Assembly: GCF_024139115.2 (NCBI RefSeq)
Contig: NW_026943176.1
Span: 248,001 to 312,000 of the forward strand
Source: Armigeres subalbatus
Taxonomy: Eukaryota; Arthropoda; Insecta; Diptera; Culicidae
Reading direction: 5' to 3'
Length of the DNA stretch: 64,000 bases
A model generated the notes under the pieces. It did no database searches. It was given only the letters and a program-made list of their open reading frames with translations, and was not told where the DNA came from. Made by a program: the position numbers and the translations under genes. The stretch's first letter is position 1. The number at the start of each line of letters is the position of its first letter. This document shows positions 1 to 10,947 of the stretch, piece after piece.

Positions 1-298
1 GTTCGTTTTGGAGTAGACGTTTTTTCGTATACTTAGCGTACAAGAACGGTAAAACGTTGTAGTCAGATAGACTTTAGGAAACATACATGGTACTAAAAAC
101 ATGCAAAAGTAATGAAATATTTGTATAAATGTTCAAAACCATTTCATGAAACAAAAAATACCCAAAGTGAGTGTTTATTATTGTGCGCAATTAGGAACCA
201 TATGGCAATCCACAAATCGATTAATAATATATGTTCTTAGTCAATTGATTCAAAATTTTAATGATTCATAGTCTTCCGTGGATTATAGTTACACAAGT
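1..298. other. AT-rich spacer, no feature seen
   Basis: No open frame, repeat or RNA signal could be supported here. The stretch ends where a G-rich terminal repeat of a foldback element begins. Confidence 0.5.
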
Positions 299-2220
299 AG
301 GGGGACAAGGGGCAATATGGACACCCTAAGGTTTTAATCAATTTTAGGTGATTTAAATTCAGTATAATTCGGATTTCTAGCAATTACATGATACTATTAC
401 TCGTTAACTACCAGTCCTGTTTTGAATCGTATTGAAAATAAGGCAATTTCAATCAAATAGGACGATTTTGTAATAGTTAATTTTTCACTACTCTCGGGAA
501 GGTAGCGGGGTAGATTGGACACCCCCATGGGGCAGTATGGACACCCTTATAAAATATGAAGACTTGTGATTATATGCCATTGTAACCTATTTTATGGATC
601 ATCCAACATAAATATTACCCAATTGTTCATCTTCCTGTCATAATTTTGTATGAGACACCTAAAATTGTGTTTGGATCATCGACATCCGAAAATCTATTTC
701 CCTCTTCTTAAGCGAGGTCATATAGGGGTAGTAGGGGCAATATGAACATACGGGGCAATATGAGCCACCCTCATTTTGAGCTTATCGACAAGTTTTATCA
801 TGTAAAAGTTATATGATCTTCAAGAGGATGCTACAAATATGCATCAACGTGAAAACCGCATTAAAATTCAATTCAAACATGAAAATTCACTTGAAAATGT
901 AAATTTTCGCTGCATAGGCAATATTATTATATGATTTGAAGTTTATAAATAAGGTTTTGACACAAAACTGATTAAAATACAGGTAAAAAATACACCACAA
1001 TCAAAAGATATATTAAAATTGAATATTGTACACACATGTTTGTATTGATACAAATCTGAATTTATCATAAAACTTTTTTTTTCCAAAACCAGTCTCTATG
1101 GGGCAATATGGGCATACCTGCACAGAGAAACATATCAGGCCTTAAAATACGAACAAGTTCAAATTTCAGTAGTCAAATACAAGAATATTATCATATATGT
1201 AAGATTCATTACGGAAAAATTACAACAGCGCATTACTGCGATTGAAACAGAAAAAATGACCATTGGCCAATTGAAATGTGGCTGTTCAAACGATGAAGAG
1301 TGGCAAATCGGTTCAGTCTGCTGTTGTGCGGTTTTTTAATTTTATTTGGTATGGAATACTCACAACTGTTGTAGGAATATCATATTCTTCCATATTACGA
1401 TACTTTTTTCGCCTAAATAAACGTTTTGTATGGGTGGCTCATACTGCCCCAAATGGTGGCTCATATTGCCCCGTATAGTCGGGAACACACATTGAAATCA
1501 ATACATTTTCAAAAGTGCATTCCATCAATTTCCAAACGCATTTTTCGTCATTCATCGACGTTATATGAAAGGTAACATTCTCTAGTATAAGTCAACTACA
1601 TTTGAACGATGTTTTTTTGAGCTTTTCAGCGCTTTTCGGAACGATTTCCTTAGGTGGCCCATATTGCCCCGATCACCCCTATGGTCGTTTTCTATATTAA
1701 TTCCATGACGAATAGAAGAAAATTGATTACGTAACGCAAAAGTATGTCACTTTCAGCCGGCCTCATACATGTATGTCGAACTTTTTGTATGAAGCATATG
1801 ATTGTTTTTTTTATGGATCCTCACACTTATTACAAGACCCCTTATCAATCGTCTTTACTCTAAGCATTGCATAATCTATGCATACTCTTATTCACTCTAC
1901 TGGCATCGCCAATCCTTCCAATGGATTGTACCGTAAATAACAGAATTTTGCTATGGGATGACCAATAATTGAGAAATCATCTTCTGTTGTAAAGTAAAGC
2001 TTATTTTATGGGAGGTGAAACCATTTGGAAGACATTCTAACTTTTTTGTCAAATTTATGCGCTAAGAAAATAAAACAATGGCTTCTACGCTATAAATTAG
2101 TTGTTTATGAAAGGATTATAGAGTTCGCTGCATTGAAAGTAGAAAAATGATTGAATTAACAAGAATATTGGGGGTGTCCAATCTGCCCCGGGTGTTCATA
2201 ATGCCCCCTGGTCCCCTACC
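299..2220. mobile_element. Foldback (TIR) element, outer copy
   Basis: The left end reads GTAGGGGGACAAGGGGCAAT. The right end, read on the minus strand, begins GGTAGGGGACCAGGGGGCAT, so the two ends are imperfect terminal inverted repeats. The motif GGGGCARTATGGACACCC recurs near both ends (about 309-326, 530-548 and, inverted, 2172-2210). No transposase frame is present, so it is non-autonomous. No clean target duplication was found, so the superfamily is unassigned. It contains a second element (722-1682). Confidence 0.6.
722..1682. mobile_element. Nested TA-type foldback element, copy A
   Basis: The left terminus ATAGGGGTAGTAGGGGCAAT pairs with the right terminus, which read on the minus strand is ATAGGGGTGATCGGGGCAAT. 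The flanks suggest a TA target. A second copy of the same internal sequence occurs at 16977-21762. GGGGCAATATG motifs recur inside it in both orientations (about 733, 751, 1099 and, inverted, 1447-1472 and 1654). It carries no coding capacity. Its position inside the 299-2220 element dates it as the later insertion. Confidence 0.65.
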
Positions 2221-2272
2221 ACATAAAGGTATTCATAAATCATTATAGTTTCTCGATAACAACGATTTTATT

Positions 2273-3620
2273 TCAAAATTTTCTTAAATGCGCAGAATAT
2301 GGTACCTCCACGGTATTATCCCACTTATTGTTAACCCGAAACTGGTTGAGTGCGCGCCTTTGAGAGTTGCTTATATCATTTTTCGAAGGGTATAAATAGC
2401 GGTACCTTAAGCGGCAGTGGTCATCCTGAAATAAATAAGTAAATAAATAAAACCGGACCTCCGCACCTTTATCAGCCAGTTGACCAACTGAAATGAGATT
2501 TGCGTCAAGTTCCGGGACGAGGAGCACATCAGACAGTGAGATAACAGTTTTCTTCCCGTCTCCGTTTCTACAGCTTAACTTTCCAGTTCCTCTTCCAGTC
2601 ACATCAGCAACTCGACCATCAGCAAGGGTAACAGACATGTGTGAGATGTGTTCAATGACTTGGAAAAAACTTTCGTCACTACACATGTGACTCGAAGCCT
2701 CAGATTCTACAATCCATTTTTTCATTACATTTGACTCAGGAGTAGGGGGGTGCACAGCAAACTCAAATTATGACGTATCTTCTTCCTTTACAAATCTGGC
2801 TCTTGGTTTGAACATCGCTGGTGGTTTCGGACAAGTTTTACTCTTCCCTATGCTTCTTCTGATTCAGCAAGCGACAATCTCGTTTCATGTGTCCAGGCTT
2901 CAGGCAAACAATTACTTTGGATAGGTACTGCATTGGTACGTAGGATTGTTTCAGTTCTTCCTGTTTTCTCATTCCGCTTTAATGATTCATCCAATAGTTT
3001 TTGTTTGATAAGGTTCATTGTTAATTCTTGTTCTGGACGGCTCTCTAAAGTGGTAGTTAGAGTTTCAAACGACGATAGTAGACTTCGCAGAACAACTACA
3101 ACAGTTAGGGTTGCACAGAGTTCCAATCCTGCATTTGTCAAACGTTGGAACATATGCTCCATTTCATGTAGATGGCTTTCCATATCATCTCCATCAGTGT
3201 ACGTAAGATTACAGATCTTCTTCAATACCGATACTTTGGTTGTCAATGATGTCTTCTGATAGTGCTTTTTGAGTGTCCCAGATTTTCTTTGCGGTTCTGC
3301 AGTTTCGAATCAGGGACTGCTGCATTATTCCGACCAATAAGGATATTGTCCCTTGGGTTTTTGCGTCTCCATTCTTCCAAGCATCATTGACGGGCTCCAG
3401 CGGATTCCCGACAACATATTTCCATAATTCCTCTCGCATCAGAAGGCTCTTTACTTGGAAACTCCAGTTTTCATAATTTTCACTTCCAAGCCGTTCGATT
3501 CCGAATTTCTCCATTTTGATCTCCTCTGGCAAATCCAATTGCGGCAGAATCTTGATCAGTCAAACTTCTATTTGTTTCAAAACTGTTTAGTGAAAAAACG
3601 TTCTAGCAGGCCCATAACCC
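2273..3620 (-). mobile_element. Ty1/copia retrotransposon fragment (gag and protease remnant)
   Basis: Minus-strand frames give a copia-type Gag: 3538-3209 begins MDLPEEIKMEKFG and has a conserved YENWSFQVKSLL-like block, and 3246-2848 continues it after a frameshift. Around 2870-2910 a zinc-knuckle remnant reads CLKPGHMKRDC, with the first cysteine of CX2CX4HX4C lost. The 2755-2273 frame is the protease region, ending in the ANLISVGQL block typical of copia. The catalytic DSGAS motif is replaced by ESEAS, so protease activity is lost. Integrase, reverse transcriptase and the downstream LTR are missing. This is a 3'-truncated dead copy. Confidence 0.85.
3609..3620 (-). other. copia primer-binding site (half initiator tRNA-Met type)
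   Basis: On the minus strand this reads GGGTTATGGGCC, complementary to the anticodon stem-loop of initiator tRNA-Met. That internal tRNA segment is the one copia elements use as primer. It lies 71 bases upstream of the gag start at 3538, as expected. The LTR should lie immediately to the right (3621 upward), but I could not fix its outer boundary. Confidence 0.65.
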
Positions 3621-5840
3621 GTAGGAATATAGCCATTGGCTATTAGCTATTAGCCATAGATCAAATAAGAACATGTCTGTCTTGTACGATGTTCAGATAG
3701 TGAATGAAAAAACAATTATTTATTTGCTTTACATAGTAACAGTTTGGTAATCATGGCATTCTAGTGAATCCTGTATCGTCGCTGACTCCTATACCATGGA
3801 CATGGTGGCTGTTATCAAACTCTCTATGGTAGTATGACGGGACCGAACGTTCGGGGAAACTGGAGGAACATCGCCCAGTACTGACGATTATGGAGCTCTA
3901 CAATACTCCAGGCGTAGGTGTATCGACGCTGTAGCCAGCCAGGTAACCAGGCATCTTTATCAAATTGTTTCAACAATAAAAAAACAATATTTGGCACATC
4001 TTTGGGTTTCAATAACTTCTCAAATAATAAATTTTGCGTAAAAATTGTTGAACTATTGACAAAATCCAAATACTAATAAATTTACAATCGAAAACTTTGT
4101 TTCAACTAATTTCAGCTGTGCCAAATAAAGAAATCTGCAGCAAGCATACTTTAGTACCAAAAAAGTACCGAGTCCTAGGATAGTTCTTTCAACTCTACCG
4201 AACACAAAAACAAATCTACTATCAATCAGTTTGAATTATTATAATGATTTATTTAGTTTCTGTTGTTTTACCACATATTTAGTAATAATAGTATTTGTTG
4301 AATTTGATCGACACTTGCACTGCGCATGGTTGGTTCAAATCAGTTTTATACGCTTCTCTCTACATACTTAGCTATAATACAGGTTTATTATTTTCTTTCA
4401 TCTTGTTTTTATTTTCTATTAAGAATAATTTCTGCTTTCTGAGTTTTGAATTCTCTTCAGTGTTTGCTATTTTCTTCATTACTACCTCTGTCTAAATGTT
4501 TTGTGGTATAATGCATAAGGTTGCTTTTTATTTTTATAATAGTTTACATAATTATTTGCTTAATGTTTTATTTTTTAGGATGACGCAGCTCACTTTATTT
4601 TGATAAGTAATAGCATTCACGAGTTTCTAAATTAAATTTATTCTGTCTATACAATTGTTACTTCGGCATTTCTATGCACAAGGGGGAATTACATCCGTAA
4701 TTCACAATCAACAGTAAAGGGTTGGTACAAAAGAGAGGAAGGGAGGGTCGGTGATTAATCAACAACAAAGGAGATTGATCGACATTCGCTCGACGAGGCG
4801 GCAAACGGAAACAACCATTAATAACAGTTTGATTGCATTTGTTTTTATAGGAATTTTAGCTAGGGGTGCAAGACTTTTCCACGAAACTTGCACCTGATTT
4901 GATTTTCTACGAAACGAAAATTTCAACAGAATGGATGTTTTTTTCTGAGGAGATTCTTTTCAGTTTACTAACAATTTGGGCCTTGAATAACGTCGTACGG
5001 TAGATATCTTGGATTTCTATTAAAAGCTGTATTAGTCACTAACTGGGATTATTGTGTCGTATTATCGAGATTAGGTATGCAAACCCCAACAAGATTTTTC
5101 TTTCAACGAGTTTGAATTAAAATTGCTTCATATTCCTATAGCAGTTCCCCGAGGGTTAATTAGCTTTCTTTCATTAATTTATTTAATCTACTACAAATAC
5201 ACGAATTTGATAGATTCTATTTATATTATGTATATTGGAATATTACTGAAAAGTACAGACTTGTATCTTACAAAGATGCCGCTTCTTTTATGTTGTTCTG
5301 TGCTCTACAAATAGAACAAGGTTGCATTAGGTCATTATCATATACATACATTTTTATTTCTTTGGGAGATCCAAACGGAAGGTCCAACACCGGTCAAATA
5401 AAATCGACAACTGGAACTGTTAGGAACACTTCTACTGAAACGAAGCTCTTTAAATAAAGACAGACATCCAATCTTGTTCATTTGAAATATTTGAAAAAAA
5501 TGGCAAGATTACGGAAACACAACGAAAAAAAATTTAAAACAGGTGAAAATTATAAAAAAGATTCTGGATGATTTCGATTTCATGTACAAAACTCTTCTCA
5601 AACTTTTCGGTGGATGATTTTTTCAAAGAAAAGGATACAATAACTTAGCGATTACCTGCAAAACATTGGTCAACTAATCCGAATCCAGTGTTGCCTGTAT
5701 ACAAGTTGCTTGTAATATCGACGAGCATTGCTAGTTTAACAAATAAAAGAACATTGCCATTCGCGCAAAAATCAAGTTTCTTCTCAGATTACCTTTTTCA
5801 AGCCCCACTTCCCACTTACAACGCGTATACTTGCCGGGTG
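3621..5840. other. AT-rich spacer; possible copia LTR at its left edge
   Basis: The first few hundred bases probably contain the copia LTR, by position next to the primer-binding site. No matching second LTR is present to define it. The remainder has no reading frame with family resemblance, no inverted repeat and no RNA signal that I can support. Confidence 0.4.
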
Positions 5841-5992
5841 GTCTTCGGCTCGCGGAAACTGTAGTAGTTCCGTCGCTCCTCTATACGAGCAGTAGCTTTG
5901 CCGGAGGTTGGCCGCCCCGCAGCACCACCGCTACCGCAGCAATCCAGGCGATGATGAGGGGTGTCCTTTGAGCGCCGGCGTCCCACCGCCAA

Positions 5993-6153
5993 CTATCCCC
6001 GGGTATAGGCACGGATCGTGTGGTCGCGCCTGCCCCGAAGCCCGGCTACGACACCACTTTTTATGGCGCCGGTTGTGGTGGCGCTATTTGTTGTTGACCC
6101 AGCAGCAGTGTTGTTAACCGTTGTTGAGACTCTTTCTGCTGCCTCAGCTGCGC
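5993..6153 (-). CDS. Possible terminal coding exon of the 8290-9164 gene
   Basis: This lies in a GC-rich island (about 5840-6150) in AT-rich surroundings. On the minus strand a good acceptor (pyrimidine tract ending CCCCACAG) precedes an open frame. That frame encodes a Thr/Ala/Asn-rich stretch (ERVSTTVNNTAAGSTTNS...) and ends at TAG at 5993-5995. The acceptor needs a phase-1 donor, and the donor at 8290 is phase 1, so the two exons would join in frame across a 2.1-kb intron. Against it: the island is open in other frames on both strands, and a phase match happens one time in three by chance. I do not recognise the protein. Confidence 0.25.
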
Positions 6154-8289
6154 CTGTGGGGTACAAGATACAACAAAGTGTCTACGTGTAGAGAAGAGGT
6201 TGGCCAATCGGAAGAGATTAGCACTCTTTCGAGGGTGGTAGTCGGAGACGCAGTAGGAAACATGTAGTTAGCTTATGATTCCTTCGTGGATCGAGATGGA
6301 AGAGTAACAGAAGGACAGCAACGGGTGGGCATGGCGACGAAGGTATGTTCGAAGGGTTGTCAGTTTGAGGAGGATGAGATTCTGTTGAGAGAGAGCGAAT
6401 TGACGTTGACTTCTTAACCATTGTCATAAAAATACTTTTCAGTTCTGTTCAAGCTTTCATGGGAACGCATTTATCAATTTCGGAAAGTTAAATATGGCAT
6501 GTTCAGAGCACGTTCGGCAGCCCAATCGTTGTTTTGGAATGGTCAATTCGGTTAAAACAAACGGATTAGAATGTAACACTAACTGTCACAAAAACTGACT
6601 GACCTGAGAACTTGTTTTTTTATGTTTATATGTTTTGCTTGTTTAATTCTTCATGGATATTTATACATCTGGAAATGTTATTCTGTCATTTATACACCTG
6701 AAATTGTAAAATTTCAAAAATAATTTATAATCTTTCACCTTTAAATTTGATTTCTGTTATTGAAAAACGACTACCATCAATTGTGTCACGCATTTACGTT
6801 AAAGATGTGGTTAGTGAAATGACGATACTTACTTTACCTTACCATGCGATTGATTTCTGGAGGTAGCAAATACCTTAATACATTCCAGTCCACTCCATGG
6901 CGTATTGACGTTTTGCACGTTGCTCGTAAACCACTTTTCACTTGATTGATTTATTTTGCTACATACTTTATATTTGCGTGACATAATTAACGATTGTACG
7001 CAACAGTCTTCTCCATCAAGCAATCTCAACACTTATTCTAAATCCAGAATTAGGTGAGATCGCTCCAATTTGTTTCTAATGATAAGTAGATTAGATGTCA
7101 CCGGAAAAACTTTCTATGTGATAACTGACCAAACCGCTTTGCGATTTATAAGCTTAGAGAGTATATCAGAAGACCACTTCTACAAATAGACAGGTTTCAA
7201 TCCTAAAAATATATCCAGATCAAAGAAGAATTTAAGATGTTTTTTTTTATTCCAGTGCGATTTTCCAATCCGAAACTCTGGCAATTCCGGAGCCTTTTGG
7301 ACATTTAGTCTATATCAATAAAACTGTAGTTGCTACTCCAAAACTAAAGGTAAAATGGTTAAAAAAATAAAACTTTGTTTGAATAACCAAATGATACGGA
7401 TTTGTCTGGAAAAATTGATGGGTACGGTAATTAGGTAATATGGCTATCGAGAGATATTCGCATAAAGATAATGAAAATTGTGTTCCAACTAGACATTCTT
7501 ACCGAACATGAACTTTTCTTCGCAAAAATAATACATACCACCGAAACCTCAGAAGTGAAGCAACTCGAACGATTTAGTATGCCATTAACTGTGCTCTGAA
7601 CAATCTGCTGCGTATCCGTCTAAAAAATAGTTCCTAAAATATCAGTCTTATCCATGTTGAGTCAAATGTCCCTTCCCTGCAAACCCGAACAGAACTTCAA
7701 TCAATGATTTCGGCAACCACTGTTTACGTTTCAACAACCTCCTCACAGTTCCCCCATCGCTCCCTTCCCCTTTTCCCTTTCAAACAGCCTCCAAAAGAAC
7801 ACACACATACGCGCGCGCAGTAAGTACCCGGAAAAGGAAAACCCGGCGGACAATGGGGCCCTCCAGTTTGCGCCTTGCTTTTGCCTCATGGTCGATGATG
7901 CCACAATCTCACTTAGGCGAGCGAAAACGATCCTAAAACGGGAATAGAACAAAAAGAGAAAGGCGTGTCCCGGAAATGGGAAGAGCCAAGCGCACACACG
8001 CAGGAATTTCGTGGCATAGAGAAAGAGAAAAAGAAAAAAGAGAAAAACCGAAAACGAAAAAGAGAAAAAGAACAAACGTTTGACATTCATTAGAACCGGG
8101 TAGGACAGAAGTTTCTCTTGTCGATGACGATGGTTGATACACGATCCGAGCACAGGCACGAGAAGTGCATCGAGGGAGTCGAACAAGAATGGATAACATT
8201 GCGGAATGTAGCGTTACGAGGTCCGACAGGTGGTGTCTCCCTACAACCGACTATGAACAAACGTCGCGGTGACGTGGATCAACACTTAC
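6154..8289. other. Putative intron or spacer
   Basis: If the two flanking exons belong together, this is an intron on the minus strand. It starts at the strong donor GTAAGTG (8289 downward) and ends at the acceptor at 6154-6155. A purine-rich tract on the plus strand at about 8000-8070 is low complexity, not coding. No other feature was recognised. Confidence 0.35.
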
Positions 8290-9164
8290 CTTTGCTTTCG
8301 CCGTTCCTCTTTTTCCGAGGAGTGATTAATTTCCGTGCAGGTTTCCGCTTCACCGGATTGTAATCCATATCTCGGGTGTCATCGTCGTCGAAGAAGTCAT
8401 CTTCATCGTCCGGGTATACCCGACGACCGGAATAGAGTCCGTGACCGTTTGTTGCGGGACACCGCAATTAACTGCCACATTGTTTACGGAAGAGGACCGT
8501 GAGTTGGAGGACAGGACCGATCGGCTGCTATTGGAAAAAGTTTGTATCACACGTTTGCGGGAAGATTTCCGTTTCGGCGCGGCATAATCGGAAAAGTTTG
8601 AACCGGCGCTGACTGCCGAACTGGCGGACACGGACGAATGGGTTGAACTACAGGAAGATTCATCAACTTGGCAGTAGTCCTCATCGTCGCTGTAACGCTT
8701 GGTGGACGTTTTACGGCATTTTTTCTGATGCAAATCGTCCTGATAGTTGATGCTACGCGCGGTCGGTCGTATCCGCTCCCGGAGGCCGGACTTGCGACGT
8801 TTCATCAGTCGGTACTTCTGCTGTTGCCGCTCGTGTCGCTGTAACGGCGCATCATGTGAGGAATCGTCCACGTCGCCGTAATACGGCTTCTGGTGGTGAT
8901 GGTGATGGTGGTTATTGTTATTATTATTATTATTATTTCGGGCTATCACAGGAACTTTTTTGTTGCTGCCGGCGTTGGCTTTTGAGTAGGGTTGGTGATC
9001 GGATTTGGACCGATCCCGATTCAGTCTTGTTCGCCTACATGGTTTCCATCGTCCACGGGAATCTCGACTTCCGTATTCCGAGGTTTCTTGATCGTTGAAG
9101 TCGCTATCCTTATGGTCACTGCTTTCCGAGATCAGCTGCCGTCTTCGGATCTTACGCGGTTTAC
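8290..9164 (-). CDS. Internal exon of an unidentified low-complexity, basic/acidic (probably nuclear) protein
   Basis: An 875-nt exon is bounded by an acceptor (TTCTCCTCATAG before 9164) and a donor (AAAG then GTAAGTG after 8290), both phase 1. It encodes a disordered protein. It starts with a basic stretch (KPRKIRRRQLISESSD), followed by a run of nine Asn and six His, several Lys/Arg clusters that look like nuclear localisation signals (APKRKSSRKR), and a Ser-rich segment. The last part (PDDEDDFFDDDDTRDMDYNP, then KRKPARKLITPRKKR) is open only in another frame, so there is an apparent frameshift between about 8405 and 8467. With both splice phases equal to 1, the exon length confirms that one frame change is needed. 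No catalytic domain is visible. The composition is typical of tails of chromatin-associated proteins, but I cannot name the gene. Upstream exons are not seen. Confidence 0.6.
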
Positions 9165-9335
9165 CTATGAGGAGAAGGAAGGATAAAAAATTATTAGTAC
9201 AAAGTTTTTTTGTACGAACAACGATGTTGAGGAAAAAAAATGAACAACTACAAGGAATAGCCCTATGATTGGCTGTACGAACTATAGACGAAGATTTGCG
9301 TTTTTTTTTTAAGTATTGCGTATAAAACAACTGGC
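9165..9335. other. Intron side of the exon at 8290-9164
   Basis: This is T-rich intron sequence preceding the minus-strand acceptor. Reading frames from the exon run into it but have no coding character. Confidence 0.4.
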
Positions 9336-9339
9336 CTGC

Positions 9340-10330
9340 AAAATTGTGGCTTGACATCAAGGAAGGAGCGCCCAACAGAGCTCTGGTTCCCACAAGTTCC
9401 TATCTCACGCTTCCACGAGTCGTCCGATGACAAAAGACCGCCAGCTAAGGGTTGTGTACTTAGCTGGTAGGGCAGCCTGGGCACTGTTGTCCTTCTGACA
9501 TCAGCTAGAGTGAGAAGGTACGCCTCGAGCGTCTGTTCACCAGGAGGTGCGGCTCAATCAGCGTCTGCCTGGTACTCAGCGGCCGATCAACGAAATGCTG
9601 TATCGCGTCAGCTATACACAAGGTGGCAGCCCCACCAGCGCGATGTAGGTAACGCGACCCCGGTAAGGTAGCTTACTGAAGCCCCGCAAATACCACGAAA
9701 AATGAACCTGGACCTGGACGAGAAAGCCTTTTGGCTCGTGAACTGCAGAAGGTTGGAGTGAACGTGGCCGCTATTCAAGAATTCTGACACGTTTTATGAA
9801 TGTCTTGATAAAGCCTATGGAGAGTGCCCAAAGCATGACGTGAAAATTATTATCGGAGACGCTAACGCTCAGGTCGGAAGAGAGGGTTTTTTTTTTCGTC
9901 CCATAATTGGTTGGGAAAGCCTTCACTCCGCCACCAATGACAACGGCCTACGACTAGTAAATTTCGCTGCTGCCAGAGGGATGGCCATCAGTAGCACCTA
10001 CTTTGCACGAATGAATATCCGAAAGCACACCTGGAGACACCCAAATGGTGAAACTTGCAACCAGATAGACCATGTTCTGGTGGATGGGCGCCATTTCTCG
10101 GATGCTATCGATGTGCGGACATTCAGAGGTCCGAACATTGACTCTGATCGCTACCTCGCTGTCAGTAAAATTCGATCACGGTTGACAACTGTATCGAACG
10201 AAAGATCACAGCGAACGATGCGTTACAATATCCAGCGATTTCGGCGGAAGAAGTATCGGCCAGAAGCTCGACGAACGGATAAGTGCAATCAACGTGTTCT
10301 TTGCAAAAAGCATCCCATGTTATCACATCC
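9340..10330 (+). mobile_element. Non-LTR retrotransposon fragment (5' leader and endonuclease)
   Basis: From 9840 a frame encodes the second half of an AP-type endonuclease: IIGDANAQVGREG (catalytic GDxNAQ block), DNGLRLVNFAAARGMAISST, TWRHPNGETCNQIDHVLVDGR and finally NIDSDRYLAV (the terminal SDxH-type block, with Tyr in place of His). Upstream, 9720-9785 encodes LLARELQKVGVNVAAIQE, the first endonuclease motif. It is followed at once by a stop and then YECLDKAYGECPKHD, so the middle of the domain is deleted. 9340-9700 resembles the untranslated leader of such elements. Reverse transcriptase is absent. This is a dead, internally deleted, 3'-truncated copy, related in type to the element at 34462-37140. 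Confidence 0.75.
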
Positions 10331-10757
10331 TGACTACGAGCTTTATTTCTGGGTAAAAAGGATCTTGAACATCATATGTGTTATTCCCAGTAAAATTCGA
10401 ATGTGTGAGCTTCGACATCAAGCTATCCAGCTTTTTACGCTAGCCATAAATTAACAACTTACAAAAACTTACAAAGACCTTTATGATTATGAGATTTTTC
10501 AAACGGAATGGATGCATTTTTTCAACACTTCAATGAGAATAAGTTTGGCCGCTTCTATATAGTTAGTACATATGTCCATTGCAAGGAGCAGAAGCAGTCT
10601 TATATATCTAGGAACATTCAATGCTAAAAATATCAATACATTAACAAAGCCCTATTAAATGTAGTTAAATTACATTGAATGTTCAACAAGTCCAATAGAA
10701 TTTAGTTTCGCGCTTCTCCAATAATTCCAATATGCATTCTTATTGAAGCCGAATGCT
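10331..10757. other. AT-rich spacer
   Basis: No gene or repeat was recognised between the endonuclease fragment and the left target-site duplication of the I-clade element. Confidence 0.4.
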
Positions 10758-10947
10758 TGTTAGAATCTTCTTCTTCTTCTTCTTTCTTGATCGAAGTTGT
10801 CAGCTGTCAACTTCTGTTGTTGGCCCGGTAGCAAAGACCATATGACCAGATGCAATTCGTAACGTTCATAACGCAATGCACTTTATGCAAAATGCACTTT
10901 TTAACTTTTTTGTTCTGTTTTTGTATTTATGACATTTGTGACTTTTG

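Noticed and set aside
5908..6117. Plus-strand frame in the GC-rich island
   Set aside because: Several frames are open there on both strands. The minus-strand frame has the better splice acceptor and phase match, and even that is uncertain.
7743..8199. Minus-strand frames with Phe/Leu/Ser-rich sequence
   Set aside because: They come from a purine/pyrimidine-skewed low-complexity tract beyond a strong splice donor, with no family resemblance.
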